Source: Devosia neptuniae (GTDB lineage Bacteria; Pseudomonadota; Alphaproteobacteria; Rhizobiales; Devosiaceae). Taken from it: a stretch of 64,000 nt of DNA. The stretch is taken from positions 2,972,501 to 3,036,500 of the forward strand of contig NZ_CP104965.1 in assembly GCF_025452235.1 (NCBI RefSeq), read 5' to 3'. Shown here one piece after another: positions 52,166 through 60,649 of the stretch (its first letter is position 1; each line of letters starts with the position of its first letter). The translations under genes and the position numbers were made by a program. The notes below the pieces were generated by a model. The model did not search any database and was not told the origin of the DNA. It worked only from the letters and a program-made list of their open reading frames with translations.

Positions 52166-53356
52166 ATGGTTGAGTATAACGAGTTCCTCTGGCTGGCGCA
52201 GTCGCCCGATAGCGAAGAGCGCGGGCAGGCGGCCTATATGGCGGCGAGCGCCTATCTCAATCACCATGGTCCTGCCGATGAGCATGCCGCGCTTTATGCC
52301 GTGCTGTTCCGGTTTCTCGAAGACCCCTCCGTCAAGGTGCGTGCCGCGCTGGCCTATGGCCTGCTGCATTCGGCCGAGGCGCCGCGCCCGATCATCATGG
52401 CGCTGCTGCAGGACAGTGGGGTGATTGCCCGGGCCGTGCTGCAATATTCGCCGGTGCTGATCGATGCCGACATGATGCCGGTGGTACGCCAGGGGGAGGC
52501 GGACCTGCTGATCGCCATCAGCCAGCGGCAAAAGCTCAGTACGCGGTTGGTCGATGCGTTGATCGGTCGCGAGCATCGGCAGATGACACTGAAATTGCTG
52601 GCACGGACGGATTTATCGATTGGCGCGGCGTGCCTTGACCGGCTGGTGACGGCTCATGGCGCAGATGCGCAGATGCGCGGGGCTTTGCTGCGGCGGCAGG
52701 ACCTGCCTGCGGGGGCGCGGCTGCTGCTGGTGCAACAGGCCATGGAGGCCATGCGCGGCGCCCGCATCGTCAAGGGCGCGGTGGCGCCGGAAAGGCTCAA
52801 TCGCCTGCTGCGCGATAGCGTCGATACGGCGATTTCGGCCATTGGCGAACGCGAGGCGATCAATCCGGGAACCGGCTATGCCGCCGAGCTGATTGCCAGC
52901 GACCGGCTCAATATGCGCGTGCTGCTGCATACCATGGTCACGGGGCATGTGATGTTCTTTGCCAATTGCGTGGCCGAACTCAGCCAATCGCCGCGCGACA
53001 AGGTGTTTAGCGTGCTCGAGGCGGGGAGCCGGGGAACGATCAATGCGCTGCTGGTGCGCTGCGGCATGGGGCCGGCGATGCGGGAGCTGGTGATAAGGCT
53101 GATCGGGCATGCCCGCGCGACGGACCTAGCCGATGACGCGGCGGCGCGGCACCTGGTGGTATCGACGCTGACCGAGGGGCTGATTGCCGAATATGGCGGG
53201 GTCATTCCCGAAGAGTTGGAGGAGGCGTTTGCCTATCTCAGCGAGCAGAATGTGGCGCTGGCCCGCAAGGCAGCAGAGGGCGTGATGTCGGCCTTTGCGC
53301 AGGAAGCGGGCGAACGGCGCATGGTGGCGCTGGATTGGGATGAGCAGGTGGCTTAG
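52166..53356 (+). CDS. DUF2336 domain protein
   Basis: The 396-residue all-helical protein fits the DUF2336 family of alphaproteobacteria, which is made of HEAT-like helical repeats (VKVRAALAYGLLHSAEAPRP, SGVIARAVLQYSPVL, LSQSPRDKVFSVLEAG). Some members in other genera influence c-di-GMP or cell-envelope signalling; no reaction is known. The start MVEYNEFLWLAQSPDSEERG matches the usual N-terminus. The stop codon touches a long ERIC-like palindrome that may terminate the transcript. It is convergent with the NAD kinase gene. Confidence 0.88.
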   Translation: MVEYNEFLWLAQSPDSEERGQAAYMAASAYLNHHGPADEHAALYAVLFRFLEDPSVKVRAALAYGLLHSAEAPRPIIMALLQDSGVIARAVLQYSPVLIDADMMPVVRQGEADLLIAISQRQKLSTRLVDALIGREHRQMTLKLLARTDLSIGAACLDRLVTAHGADAQMRGALLRRQDLPAGARLLLVQQAMEAMRGARIVKGAVAPERLNRLLRDSVDTAISAIGEREAINPGTGYAAELIASDRLNMRVLLHTMVTGHVMFFANCVAELSQSPRDKVFSVLEAGSRGTINALLVRCGMGPAMRELVIRLIGHARATDLADDAAARHLVVSTLTEGLIAEYGGVIPEELEEAFAYLSEQNVALARKAAEGVMSAFAQEAGERRMVALDWDEQVA

Positions 53357-53496
53357 GACCAGTCGCTATTCAGCTGATGCTGGCCTGCAAGCGGCGGTTT
53401 TCTCCGCTTCCGGTGCTCACGTACTGATGTACGCTGCGCTCCGGTTCTCGAAAACCGTCACTTTCGGCTCAGCCTGAGCTGAATATCGACTGGTCC
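53356..53496. repeat. ERIC-like long palindrome, copy 2 (best preserved)
   Basis: This inverted repeat of 141 bases has arms of about 68 bases that are nearly complementary over their whole length. The ends are GGACCAGTCG/CGACTGGTCC, with inner CTATTCAGCT, GGTTTTC and CTTCCGGTGCTCACGTAC, and a TGAT centre. It fills the gap between two convergent genes and begins at the last base of the DUF2336 stop. It could act as a two-way terminator and is the clearest member of the family seen at 2,223 and 36,145. Confidence 0.88.
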
Positions 53497-53507
53497 TCGT
53501 GCCCTCG

Positions 53508-54281
53508 CTAGTACCGGAACTGTTCGCTCAGTACGCGCTCTTCGAGGCTGGTGCCGGGGTCGAAGAGCAGGGTGACGCCAGAGTCGCGGTCTTCGCGGAT
53601 GGTGACTTCGAGGACGTTCTGGAATTCCACATTGTCGGCGACGGCGCTGACCGGCCGCTTGGCGGCTTCGCGGGTGATGAATTTGACTTCGGCCCGATTG
53701 CCCAGGATGGCGCCGCGCCAGCGGCGGGGGCGGAAGGGGGAGATTGGGGTCAGCGCCAGCAGGGGGGAATCGATGGGCAGGATCGGACCGTGCGCGGACA
53801 GGTTATAGGCGGTGGAGCCGGCCGGGGTGGAGAGCAGCACGCCGTCGCAGATCAGCTCGTCGAGGCGGGTTTCGCCATCGACCACGATCTGGAGCTTGGC
53901 GGCCTGGTAGGTGGAACGGAACAACGACACTTCATTGAGCGCCAGCGCCGTCTGGGTAACGCCCGATGTGCTGAGCACAGTCATGGACAACGGATAGATG
54001 CGGGTGGCCTGCGCCACTGCAAGGCGTTCGGCCAGCGTGTCTTCGGAAAAGACATTCATCAGAAAGCCGACGGAGCCGAAATTCATGCCATAGACGGGTA
54101 CGTTGCGCCCCATGGCCTGGTGCAGGGTCTGCAGCATCAGGCCGTCGCCGCCAAGCGCCACTATGACATTGGCCTCGTCGAACGGGGTAGCGCCGTAGCG
54201 CTCGCGCAGGCGCGCGGCTGCCGTGTCGGCTTCGGCGGTGCCGTTGGTTACAAAGCCAACCCGATCTGTCTGGACGCTCAA
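53508..54281 (-). CDS. nadK: NAD kinase
   Basis: NadK phosphorylates NAD to NADP. The start was set at TTG 54,281 because GGAG lies eight bases upstream and the protein then begins MSVQTDRVGFVTNGTAEADT; this gives 257 residues, the usual size in this order. Key motifs are present: GGDGLMLQT (catalytic Asp), GMNFGSVGFLMN, the NEVSLFR motif and CDGVLLSTPAGSTAYNLSAHGPI. It stands next to the metallophosphoesterase gene on the same strand, which is 84 bases upstream. Confidence 0.96.
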   Translation of the reverse strand: MSVQTDRVGFVTNGTAEADTAAARLRERYGATPFDEANVIVALGGDGLMLQTLHQAMGRNVPVYGMNFGSVGFLMNVFSEDTLAERLAVAQATRIYPLSMTVLSTSGVTQTALALNEVSLFRSTYQAAKLQIVVDGETRLDELICDGVLLSTPAGSTAYNLSAHGPILPIDSPLLALTPISPFRPRRWRGAILGNRAEVKFITREAAKRPVSAVADNVEFQNVLEVTIREDRDSGVTLLFDPGTSLEERVLSEQFRY

Positions 54282-54365
54282 TTCGTATTCTCCGGCAGGG
54301 CAGTTGGCGCGTTCGGGCCGTAGCATAGAAGCCAAAACGGTGCCAGACGCAACGCCGATGGTGCG

Positions 54366-55169
54366 TCACTCGGCCGGGCCGTGCGCGGTGGCCGTGAGCA
54401 GGTGGGGGACCTCGCCGGGGACGAGGCGAATGGCCGTCAGCCTGCCGGTGGCATAGGCGCCGGTATCGATGCAGATGCGGCCGGGCGAAATATAGGGCTC
54501 GGCGGCGGGCGTGTGGCCGTGCACCACCAAAAGGTTGGGCGGCCAAGGGGCCGTGTTGGTAGGGTCATAGCGCATCCATTGCAGGATATCGTCGCTTTGT
54601 TGGTCGAGCGGCAGATCCGGCTTCATGCCGGCATGCACCAGCACGACGCCGGGCAGGCTGAGCGAGACGGGCAGGCTTTCGAGGAATTCCAGATGGCCGA
54701 ACGGGATGTGGTTGCGCAGGCGGCCGAGCCGCGCCTGCACACTGGCGGTGGTAAAGCCGGCCATAGGCACGCCATAGGATTGCAAGGTTTCGGCTGCGCC
54801 CAGCTTGAGCCATTGCGAACCGGCGACCGGATTGCGGCAATAGGCGAGCATGAGTTCTTCGTGATTGCCGGCGAGGCAGATGCGGCGCGTGCCCGGCGGC
54901 GGCGGCGAGAGCAGATAGTCGATAACGCCAGCGGAATTGGCGCCGCGATCCACGTAGTCGCCGAGATAAACCAGCCAGATTTCGCCACTGGCACCGGCGG
55001 CGTCCTCGAGGATTAGCTGTTCAAGGTGCTGTAATTCGGGCAAGCAGCCATGGATATCGCCGATAGCATAGACGGCACGAGGCCATTGCTGCGCAACCAG
55101 GCGCTCACGCCCCTGCGGCGCCGGATCGGGCTGGCGCTGCGGCAGCAGGCGCCGTATCAGCGAAAGCAT
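54366..55169 (-). CDS. Metallophosphoesterase (serine/threonine phosphatase type)
   Basis: The 267-residue protein has all metal-binding motifs of the calcineurin-like phosphoesterases: YAIGDIHGCLPEL, YLGDYVDRGANSAG, LAGNHEELML, VVLVHAGMKP and VVHGHTP. The pattern is closest to bacterial PP1/2A-like and Ap4A-hydrolase-like enzymes. A cytosolic location is likely, since no signal peptide is present. The substrate is not known. It lies upstream of nadK in the same direction. Confidence 0.93.
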   Translation of the reverse strand: MLSLIRRLLPQRQPDPAPQGRERLVAQQWPRAVYAIGDIHGCLPELQHLEQLILEDAAGASGEIWLVYLGDYVDRGANSAGVIDYLLSPPPPGTRRICLAGNHEELMLAYCRNPVAGSQWLKLGAAETLQSYGVPMAGFTTASVQARLGRLRNHIPFGHLEFLESLPVSLSLPGVVLVHAGMKPDLPLDQQSDDILQWMRYDPTNTAPWPPNLLVVHGHTPAAEPYISPGRICIDTGAYATGRLTAIRLVPGEVPHLLTATAHGPAE

Positions 55170-55272
55170 ACTTGTTGCGGCATTGGGGATACACTCCGGC
55201 GCGACGCTGGACCTTGACTGCCGAGGAACAAGGATTCAAGCCTCAAACCAAGGTGTGATTAATGTCGGCAGA

Positions 55273-55854
55273 TCAGACCGCCAGGCAGTAGGAATTGCCG
55301 GTGCGGCCAGCATTGTCAAACCGGCCGGTATTGGAGACCTGGCGCGGGCTCGGCTTCTCGGTGGGCGCCAGCGATCGCCGAATACGCTGGGCCGCAGCCG
55401 CTGTGCGGGCCAGGCGCAGTGCCGACCAGCAATGCATGGCCGCGACTGCCGAAAAGGCGAAGGCTGCGATCCATGCCGGCCAGATTTGCGCACTTACGGC
55501 GATGGCCACAAAGACCAGAGTGGCGACCGCGAATGCCAGGAGCCAGGTGATCTTGCGGTTGCAGGCGGAGTACCAGATGGCCGGATCGGAAAAGCTCCAG
55601 CCGACGCCATAGATATCGGCGGCCAACAAGGCTCCGCGTCCCATTGCGTCATAAAAATAGAAGGTCCCGGAGCGATCGGTCGCAACAAATTCAGCCAGCG
55701 CGGAATCGGCGGCGACGCGACGGAAACCATCGCCATCGGTGAAGCTGATCTCGGTGAAAACCCGATAGAGCTGTTTTTCAGCGCTCGGCTGGGCGGCTTC
55801 GATCGTTCCGTGCTTGATCGTGAAGTTCAAGCCTGCATCAAACGCTGGCGCCAT
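55273..55854 (-). CDS. Hypothetical membrane protein, 193 residues
   Basis: The family was not recognised. Residues 1-95 are soluble (KQLYRVFTEISFTDGDGFRR, GTFYFYDAMGRGALLAADI). Two membrane helices follow (ITWLLAFAVATLVFVAIAVSA and WIAAFAFSAVAAMHCWSALRLA), and then a basic C-terminal tail with many Arg residues. A ribosome-binding site is weak. It lies about 100 bases upstream of the metallophosphoesterase on the same strand. Confidence 0.6.
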   Translation of the reverse strand: MAPAFDAGLNFTIKHGTIEAAQPSAEKQLYRVFTEISFTDGDGFRRVAADSALAEFVATDRSGTFYFYDAMGRGALLAADIYGVGWSFSDPAIWYSACNRKITWLLAFAVATLVFVAIAVSAQIWPAWIAAFAFSAVAAMHCWSALRLARTAAAAQRIRRSLAPTEKPSPRQVSNTGRFDNAGRTGNSYCLAV

Positions 55855-56492
55855 CGCAATTCCACCGTGACAAGAGCCAGATTGGACGCGTCAGATAAAT
55901 CTGACGGCGGCGCGTCTGACAGCTTCGTAGAGATTGCTGTGACATTATCCAAACAAGGCCCCGGCACAAGCACAGCGGGGGCTCGAGGATGGGATGTCCA
56001 ATGGAATTTTTGTGAGCGAGGTGCGCGTGAATACCAGGTCTCAACCGGCAGATAAGTAGCGCTGCGGCGAAAACAGCGGCGCCATGTCGTCGTGGACTGG
56101 GAAAAGAGGCGGGCAGCACCCGTTGCGGCGGAAGAATGCTGCCCATCGACGTCCCGTCGATGTCGATACTGATATCGAGCCCAGCAAATACGATACAGTA
56201 AGTGGGTTGAGGCGGCTATATGACGTTCGATCTATTTATCTGCGTTATCGGAATATCTAAGATGCGCGGATTTTATTGTAAGCATATCGTGATTTAGAAT
56301 ATCCGGTATTATTGCCTCTGGATTTATATGAATACAGTATGACTATTGTTGTTGGAGCCAATGTGGGTATTTCTGAGCAATGGGTCGCGAAAAACACTAA
56401 TCCGCTGAACAAGGTGCAGGGTTGCTGCGCGATGTCGCTTGGTCTGCCGGCGGGCGTTGCGGCATCCAGAGTCTGCAGAAGGAGGATCGCGA
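55855..56492. other. Gap of about 640 bases without a supported gene
   Basis: The left half is moderately GC-rich and the right half (about 56,150-56,380) AT-rich. Open frames of 60-100 codons exist, but none has a clear start, a codon pattern like its neighbours or a recognisable product. The last 20 bases carry the strong AAGGAGG site of the next gene. Confidence 0.5.
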
Positions 56493-56825
56493 TTGGCTCG
56501 TGGCTATGCCTGGACCGATGATGAGGACCATGTCGCCGTGGACGCTGTCACAGTCAGTATCGGCAGCGACACGCGTATTCTCAAGATTGCCGGACTGGAA
56601 TTCGGGACGCCCAGCGCCTGGGTCTATTGGCCGGCGACCCTGCACCAGGGCGAACCGATCGAACCGCGAACGGAGGGACCATTCGAGGATGTCGGTGTGG
56701 CGCTCGACTATGCCGAGCAGATGTCGGATCTCTACGGTTTCAAGCGCGTTGTCGTCGTCCTGCAGGACACTGCTTTGTGGCGGCAGGAATGGGGCGCGCT
56801 GGACGGACGGCTCGATGGGTGCTGA
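56493..56825 (+). CDS. Hypothetical protein with TTG start
   Basis: The 110-residue protein begins MARGYAWTDDEDHVAVDAVT and contains EPRTEGPFEDVGVALDYAEQ. It is acidic, soluble and of unknown family. The start TTG at 56,493 is placed by an excellent AAGGAGG site seven bases upstream, while earlier starts in the frame have none. It ends three bases before the convergent endonuclease/phosphatase gene. Confidence 0.65.
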   Translation: MARGYAWTDDEDHVAVDAVTVSIGSDTRILKIAGLEFGTPSAWVYWPATLHQGEPIEPRTEGPFEDVGVALDYAEQMSDLYGFKRVVVVLQDTALWRQEWGALDGRLDGC

Positions 56826-56828
56826 CTG

Positions 56829-57788
56829 TCAGTTTGCGGGCGTCGCCAGTTCGGTTGCGAAGCCGACACGGGCCAATAGGCCGCGATGGTTTGAGCCTAA
56901 ATTGGATGGCATGGCGCCTATCTCGTCGATGCGCAATCCGCCGCGGGTGAACATGTTGTCGATCGGTATACCCCATTCGCCCAACCGCACTGGCCAAGTC
57001 GAAGGATAGCGGGGCGGGGGCATTAATTGGTTGCGGTTGACGAACTGACGGACGCTGCGCGACCAAGACGCGCTGTTAAAATCGCCGGTCAGCAGCATTG
57101 GGCCGTCGATCTGTCGCAGCACGTGGCTGATTTCCCAAAGTTCATCGATGGAAATGCCATCGAAATAGGGTTTGCTCAGGTGCAGTGCGATGATGGTCAC
57201 GGAGTGGCCGTTGATCGTCGTCCGGGCCGTTATCAGGCGCTCGCGCTGCATGGGGCCGAGCAGGTGCATCTGGCCATTGACCAATGGCGTGCGCGAAAAC
57301 AGCGACAAATCGCAGGTCAGGGTATCGGTGCAGCCAATGCGATAAGGGAAAGTGGTGGCAAGGCGCTCCAGCGAACGCTCGATGCCAGGGGTCTCCATGA
57401 TCACGGCAATATCGGGCGCTCGCTCGATCATGTAATCGGCAACGTCCTGGCCGCGTTCCGATGTTGCCAGGACATTGAAACTCATCACTGTAAATCCGTT
57501 GGGATCAACGGCTTCGGCCAGCAGCGACCGTGTTTCCTGCTGCTGGTGGATGAGATAGGCGCCTTGGCCGATGCTGACGAGGATCAGCGCGAGCACCGCC
57601 ACGCCGCGCCAGCGGGCGCCCAGCATGAAGAGCGCGATCGGCAGGGCCAGACACGCCGCCGCCAGATGAAAGCGCAGCGATTGCAGCACATCCGGATTGG
57701 GCACGGGCAGGTCAAAGCTCGCCGCGACGAGGCCAAGCATGGCCAGAACCGCCAGTATGGTGACGGCACCGCGAAGCTCAAGTTTCAT
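56829..57788 (-). CDS. Endonuclease/exonuclease/phosphatase family membrane protein
   Basis: The 319-residue protein has three membrane helices in the first 85 residues (VTILAVLAMLGLVAASF, LAAACLALPIALFMLGA, GVAVLALILVSIGQGAYL). A catalytic domain of the EEP superfamily follows: FTVMSFNVLATSERG, IAVIMETPG (metal-binding Glu), LHLSKPYF, LLTGDFNSASW and LGSNHRGLLA. Members hydrolyse phosphodiesters in nucleic acids or lipids; the periplasmic placement here suggests a lipid or nucleic-acid substrate outside the cytosol. The start MKLELRGAV was preferred over an upstream methionine. Confidence 0.88.
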   Translation of the reverse strand: MKLELRGAVTILAVLAMLGLVAASFDLPVPNPDVLQSLRFHLAAACLALPIALFMLGARWRGVAVLALILVSIGQGAYLIHQQQETRSLLAEAVDPNGFTVMSFNVLATSERGQDVADYMIERAPDIAVIMETPGIERSLERLATTFPYRIGCTDTLTCDLSLFSRTPLVNGQMHLLGPMQRERLITARTTINGHSVTIIALHLSKPYFDGISIDELWEISHVLRQIDGPMLLTGDFNSASWSRSVRQFVNRNQLMPPPRYPSTWPVRLGEWGIPIDNMFTRGGLRIDEIGAMPSNLGSNHRGLLARVGFATELATPAN

Positions 57789-58259
57789 CGTGACCGCTCG
57801 GGATTGCACTGGGATATATTCACCGCGCCAATAGCGGTGCTTTGCCCGTGCCGGTCAATACACTTGGCGCTACTGGCTAGGTAGGCCGAGGGGGCAGCGC
57901 TTTCCGCCGCAGGGACACTGCCCCTCTCCGCCGCTCATCCCACATGGACAGGATGAGGAGCCCGGTCGTTTTCCCAGACTGCTGCTGTTGCCGGAGAAAA
58001 GTTATGTTCAACTGCGGCAATAAAGATCAGGAATAATTGGCAATATTCTACTGAATATTCAGTTTCATTGGAAGTAAATATTTAAATTTACGCAATTGAT
58101 TTCGTATAGTTTCGATATTTACTTAATTAAAGCTTTTTGTATTTCGTATTTGTTTCGACAATCTCTCATGGATCGTCCCGGTGCGCGATGGCGGCCGAAG
58201 TGTTCGCCAAGCCTTCGGCGTCCAGGCCGTGTGGATCAAGGTGCCAATTGGGGGGGGAA
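57789..58259. other. Gap of about 470 bases without a gene
   Basis: The first 200 bases are GC-rich and contain no repeat family recognised elsewhere. From about 58,000 the sequence becomes AT-rich (GAATATTCAGTTTCATTGG, AATATTTAAATTTACGC). Nothing further was supported. Confidence 0.5.
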
Positions 58260-58335
<76 letters not shown>

Positions 58336-58630
58336 GCGCGATGCCATCTAGCATCGAAGGGGCTCATGGGCAACGGGGTTGATTGGAAGCGCGGCTTGGC
58401 GTCGGTGATAGCACCTGGCTCAGATGCAAAAATGGCCGGTTATCCGTGGGGCTGCGTAAGGCATTGCCCGCAGGCTTAACGTAAATAAGCTGTTGAAATT
58501 CCTGTTTCTTCTTTTCGGACCTAAGAGTGTAGGCCAGTTCAATTCTGGGTAGTCCGATGTTGAAGCGTTTTGATGGGCGTGGACGACCAATCTGCCGATT
58601 CAGAATGACGCGCCGCGCCAGTGTGCGGTC

Positions 58631-59506
58631 ATGAGGCGGCGGATTTTGCGACCGCTCGCTTTCCGGCCGGTGCGGCGTGGGCCGCCAGCTTTGCCGGCGC
58701 GGATTTATCCGCGCTTTGAATCGGTGGAAATCGGCGGGCTGCCGGTGGCGCGGCTTGATCGTAAGCAGACCGCGCGCCTGTTGATCGATCTGGCGGTGAA
58801 ATATCGCCGCCGCGACCGGCCCTGGATTGCCACCAGCATTAATGGCCAGGTGCTGTCAGAGGCGGCGCGCCAGCCGGCCTTGCGTGAGGCGGTGCGTTTT
58901 GCCGACGTGATCAGTTGTGACGGGCAACCGCTGGTGATGGCGAGCCGGCGGGTGACCGGCTTTGCGCTGCCGGAGCGGGTGGCGACGACCGATCTGTTTC
59001 ACGACGTGGTGACGGCGGCGCGTGAGCGGGTGGTCAGCATGTATTTCCTGGGCGGCACCGAGGGTGAGAATGCGCGGGCAGTGGCTGCGGTGCGCGATAG
59101 CTATCCGCATCTGCGCATTGTGGGGCAGGGGCACGGTTATCGTACGCATCGGCAGTGGATAAGCGTGGTGCGCGACATCGACCGGCTCGGACCCGACATC
59201 GTCTGGCTGGGACTGGGCGTGCCGCGCGAGCAGGAATTCTATATGCGGTTTGCCCATGCCATGCCCAATGTCGGGCTGATCAAGACCAGTGGCGGGCTGT
59301 TTAATTTCCTCTCCGCTTCAGCCGCGCGGGCGCCGCAATGGATGCAGGATAATGGCCTGGAATGGGTTTACCGCATGGGGCGTGAGCCCCGGCGCCTGCT
59401 GTTCCGCTATCTCACCACCAGCCCGCATGCGGCCATGCTGATGCTGACGCGCCAGAAATGGGGCAAGGGGATAGCCGAACTGGGCGAGCGCATTGACCGC
59501 TGGTAA
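58631..59506 (+). CDS. WecG/TagA/CpsF-family glycosyltransferase
   Basis: The 291-residue protein of GT26 fold transfers N-acetylmannosamine(-uronate) or glucose residues to lipid-linked intermediates in well-studied relatives. It has TSINGQVLSEAARQP, DVISCDGQPLVMASRRV, MYFLGGTEGENARAV and the signature PDIVWLGLGVPREQEFYM. A basic N-terminus (MRRRILRPLAFRPVRR) may aid membrane binding. The donor is unknown. It stands outside the main polysaccharide region but could contribute a sugar to it. The start is ATG 58,631. Confidence 0.93.
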   Translation: MRRRILRPLAFRPVRRGPPALPARIYPRFESVEIGGLPVARLDRKQTARLLIDLAVKYRRRDRPWIATSINGQVLSEAARQPALREAVRFADVISCDGQPLVMASRRVTGFALPERVATTDLFHDVVTAARERVVSMYFLGGTEGENARAVAAVRDSYPHLRIVGQGHGYRTHRQWISVVRDIDRLGPDIVWLGLGVPREQEFYMRFAHAMPNVGLIKTSGGLFNFLSASAARAPQWMQDNGLEWVYRMGREPRRLLFRYLTTSPHAAMLMLTRQKWGKGIAELGERIDRW

Positions 59507-59614
59507 CGGTGGCTGGAACTATTTTTCTGCGTTTTCCTGTCGTGGCGCACATTCAAACGCCATCTGATCGCGCCTTGGCTTTTCTATAACGCGTCTTGTT
59601 CCCGAGGGAGACGA

Positions 59615-59665
59615 ATGTGCCTCAAGCCCTTGCGCAGCAAGGGTTTCCGCCATTTTCTGGCTTGA
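59615..59665 (+). CDS. Possible 16-codon leader peptide upstream of cysD
   Basis: A short frame encodes MCLKPLRSKGFRHFLA. It is preceded by GAGGGAGACGA, a good ribosome-binding site five to eight bases from ATG. It lies about 75 bases before the cysD start. A small hairpin (CCTTGC-GCA-GCAAGG) lies inside it. Its single cysteine codon is the second codon. It might couple cysteine supply to expression of the sulfate-activation genes, but this is only a suggestion from position. Confidence 0.4.
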   Translation: MCLKPLRSKGFRHFLA

Positions 59666-59738
59666 TGCTGCCGCGTTCCGGGCCTAACCAATCAGCCTAA
59701 GCGAGTGCCGTGTTGAGCGGCTATGGAGCATAGCTGCT

Positions 59739-60647
59739 GTGACCAGCAATCGACTGACGCATCTGCAGACCCTGGAAGCCGAGAGCATCGAAATCCTGCG
59801 CGAGGTCGCGGCCAGTTTCGAGCGTCCGGTGATGATGTATTCCATCGGCAAGGATTCCAGCGTCCTGCTGCATTTGGCGCGCAAGGCGTTCTATCCGTCC
59901 AAAATTCCGTTCCCGCTGCTGCATGTCGATACGACGTGGAAGTTCCGCGAGATGATCGCGTTTCGCGACAAGATGGCCGAGGATTACGGCTTCGATCTCA
60001 TCACCCACACCAATGCCGATGGTGTGCGTGACAACATCAACCCGTTCGATCACGGCTCCTCGCGCTATACCGACATCATGAAGACTGCTGCCCTGCGGCA
60101 AGCGCTCAACGCCGGCCAGTATGATGCGGCCATTGGCGGGGCGCGGCGCGACGAGGAAAAGTCCCGCGCCAAGGAGCGGGTCTTCTCCCATCGCAATGCT
60201 GGCCATGCGTGGGACCCCAAGAACCAGCGGCCCGAGCTGTGGCGGGTGTTCAATACCCGCCTTAATCCGGGCGAGAGCATGCGCGTGTTCCCGCTGTCGA
60301 ACTGGACCGAGCTCGATATCTGGACCTACATTTATTCGGAAAATATCCCGATCGTGCCGCTCTATTTCGCCCGGGAACGGCCGGTGGTGGAACGGTTCGG
60401 CACGCTGCTGATGGTCGATGACGACCGCATGCCGCTGGGCAAGGATGAAGTGCCGCGGCACGAGTTGGTGCGGTTCCGCACACTGGGTTGCTATCCGTTG
60501 ACCGGCGCGATGCGTTCGACGGCGACGAGCCTGCCCGAAATCATCATGGAAATGCAGGCGAGCCGCACCTCGGAGCGCGAGGGACGCCTGATCGACAGCG
60601 ATCAGGTCGGCTCGATGGAAAAGAAGAAGCAGGAAGGCTATTTCTGA
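59739..60647 (+). CDS. cysD: Sulfate adenylyltransferase subunit 2
   Basis: CysD forms adenylyl sulfate (APS) from ATP and sulfate, powered by the GTPase partner CysN. The 302-residue protein has the PP-loop [49 protein letters not shown], the [10 protein letters not shown] block and a C-terminal [13 protein letters not shown] end. GTG at 59,739 is the start of the conserved N-terminus ([16 protein letters not shown]). The stop is two bases before the cysNC start, so the two are co-transcribed. Confidence 0.97.
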   Translation: MTSNRLTHLQTLEAESIEILREVAASFERPVMMYSIGKDSSVLLHLARKAFYPSKIPFPLLHVDTTWKFREMIAFRDKMAEDYGFDLITHTNADGVRDNINPFDHGSSRYTDIMKTAALRQALNAGQYDAAIGGARRDEEKSRAKERVFSHRNAGHAWDPKNQRPELWRVFNTRLNPGESMRVFPLSNWTELDIWTYIYSENIPIVPLYFARERPVVERFGTLLMVDDDRMPLGKDEVPRHELVRFRTLGCYPLTGAMRSTATSLPEIIMEMQASRTSEREGRLIDSDQVGSMEKKKQEGYF

Positions 60648-60649
60648 CG

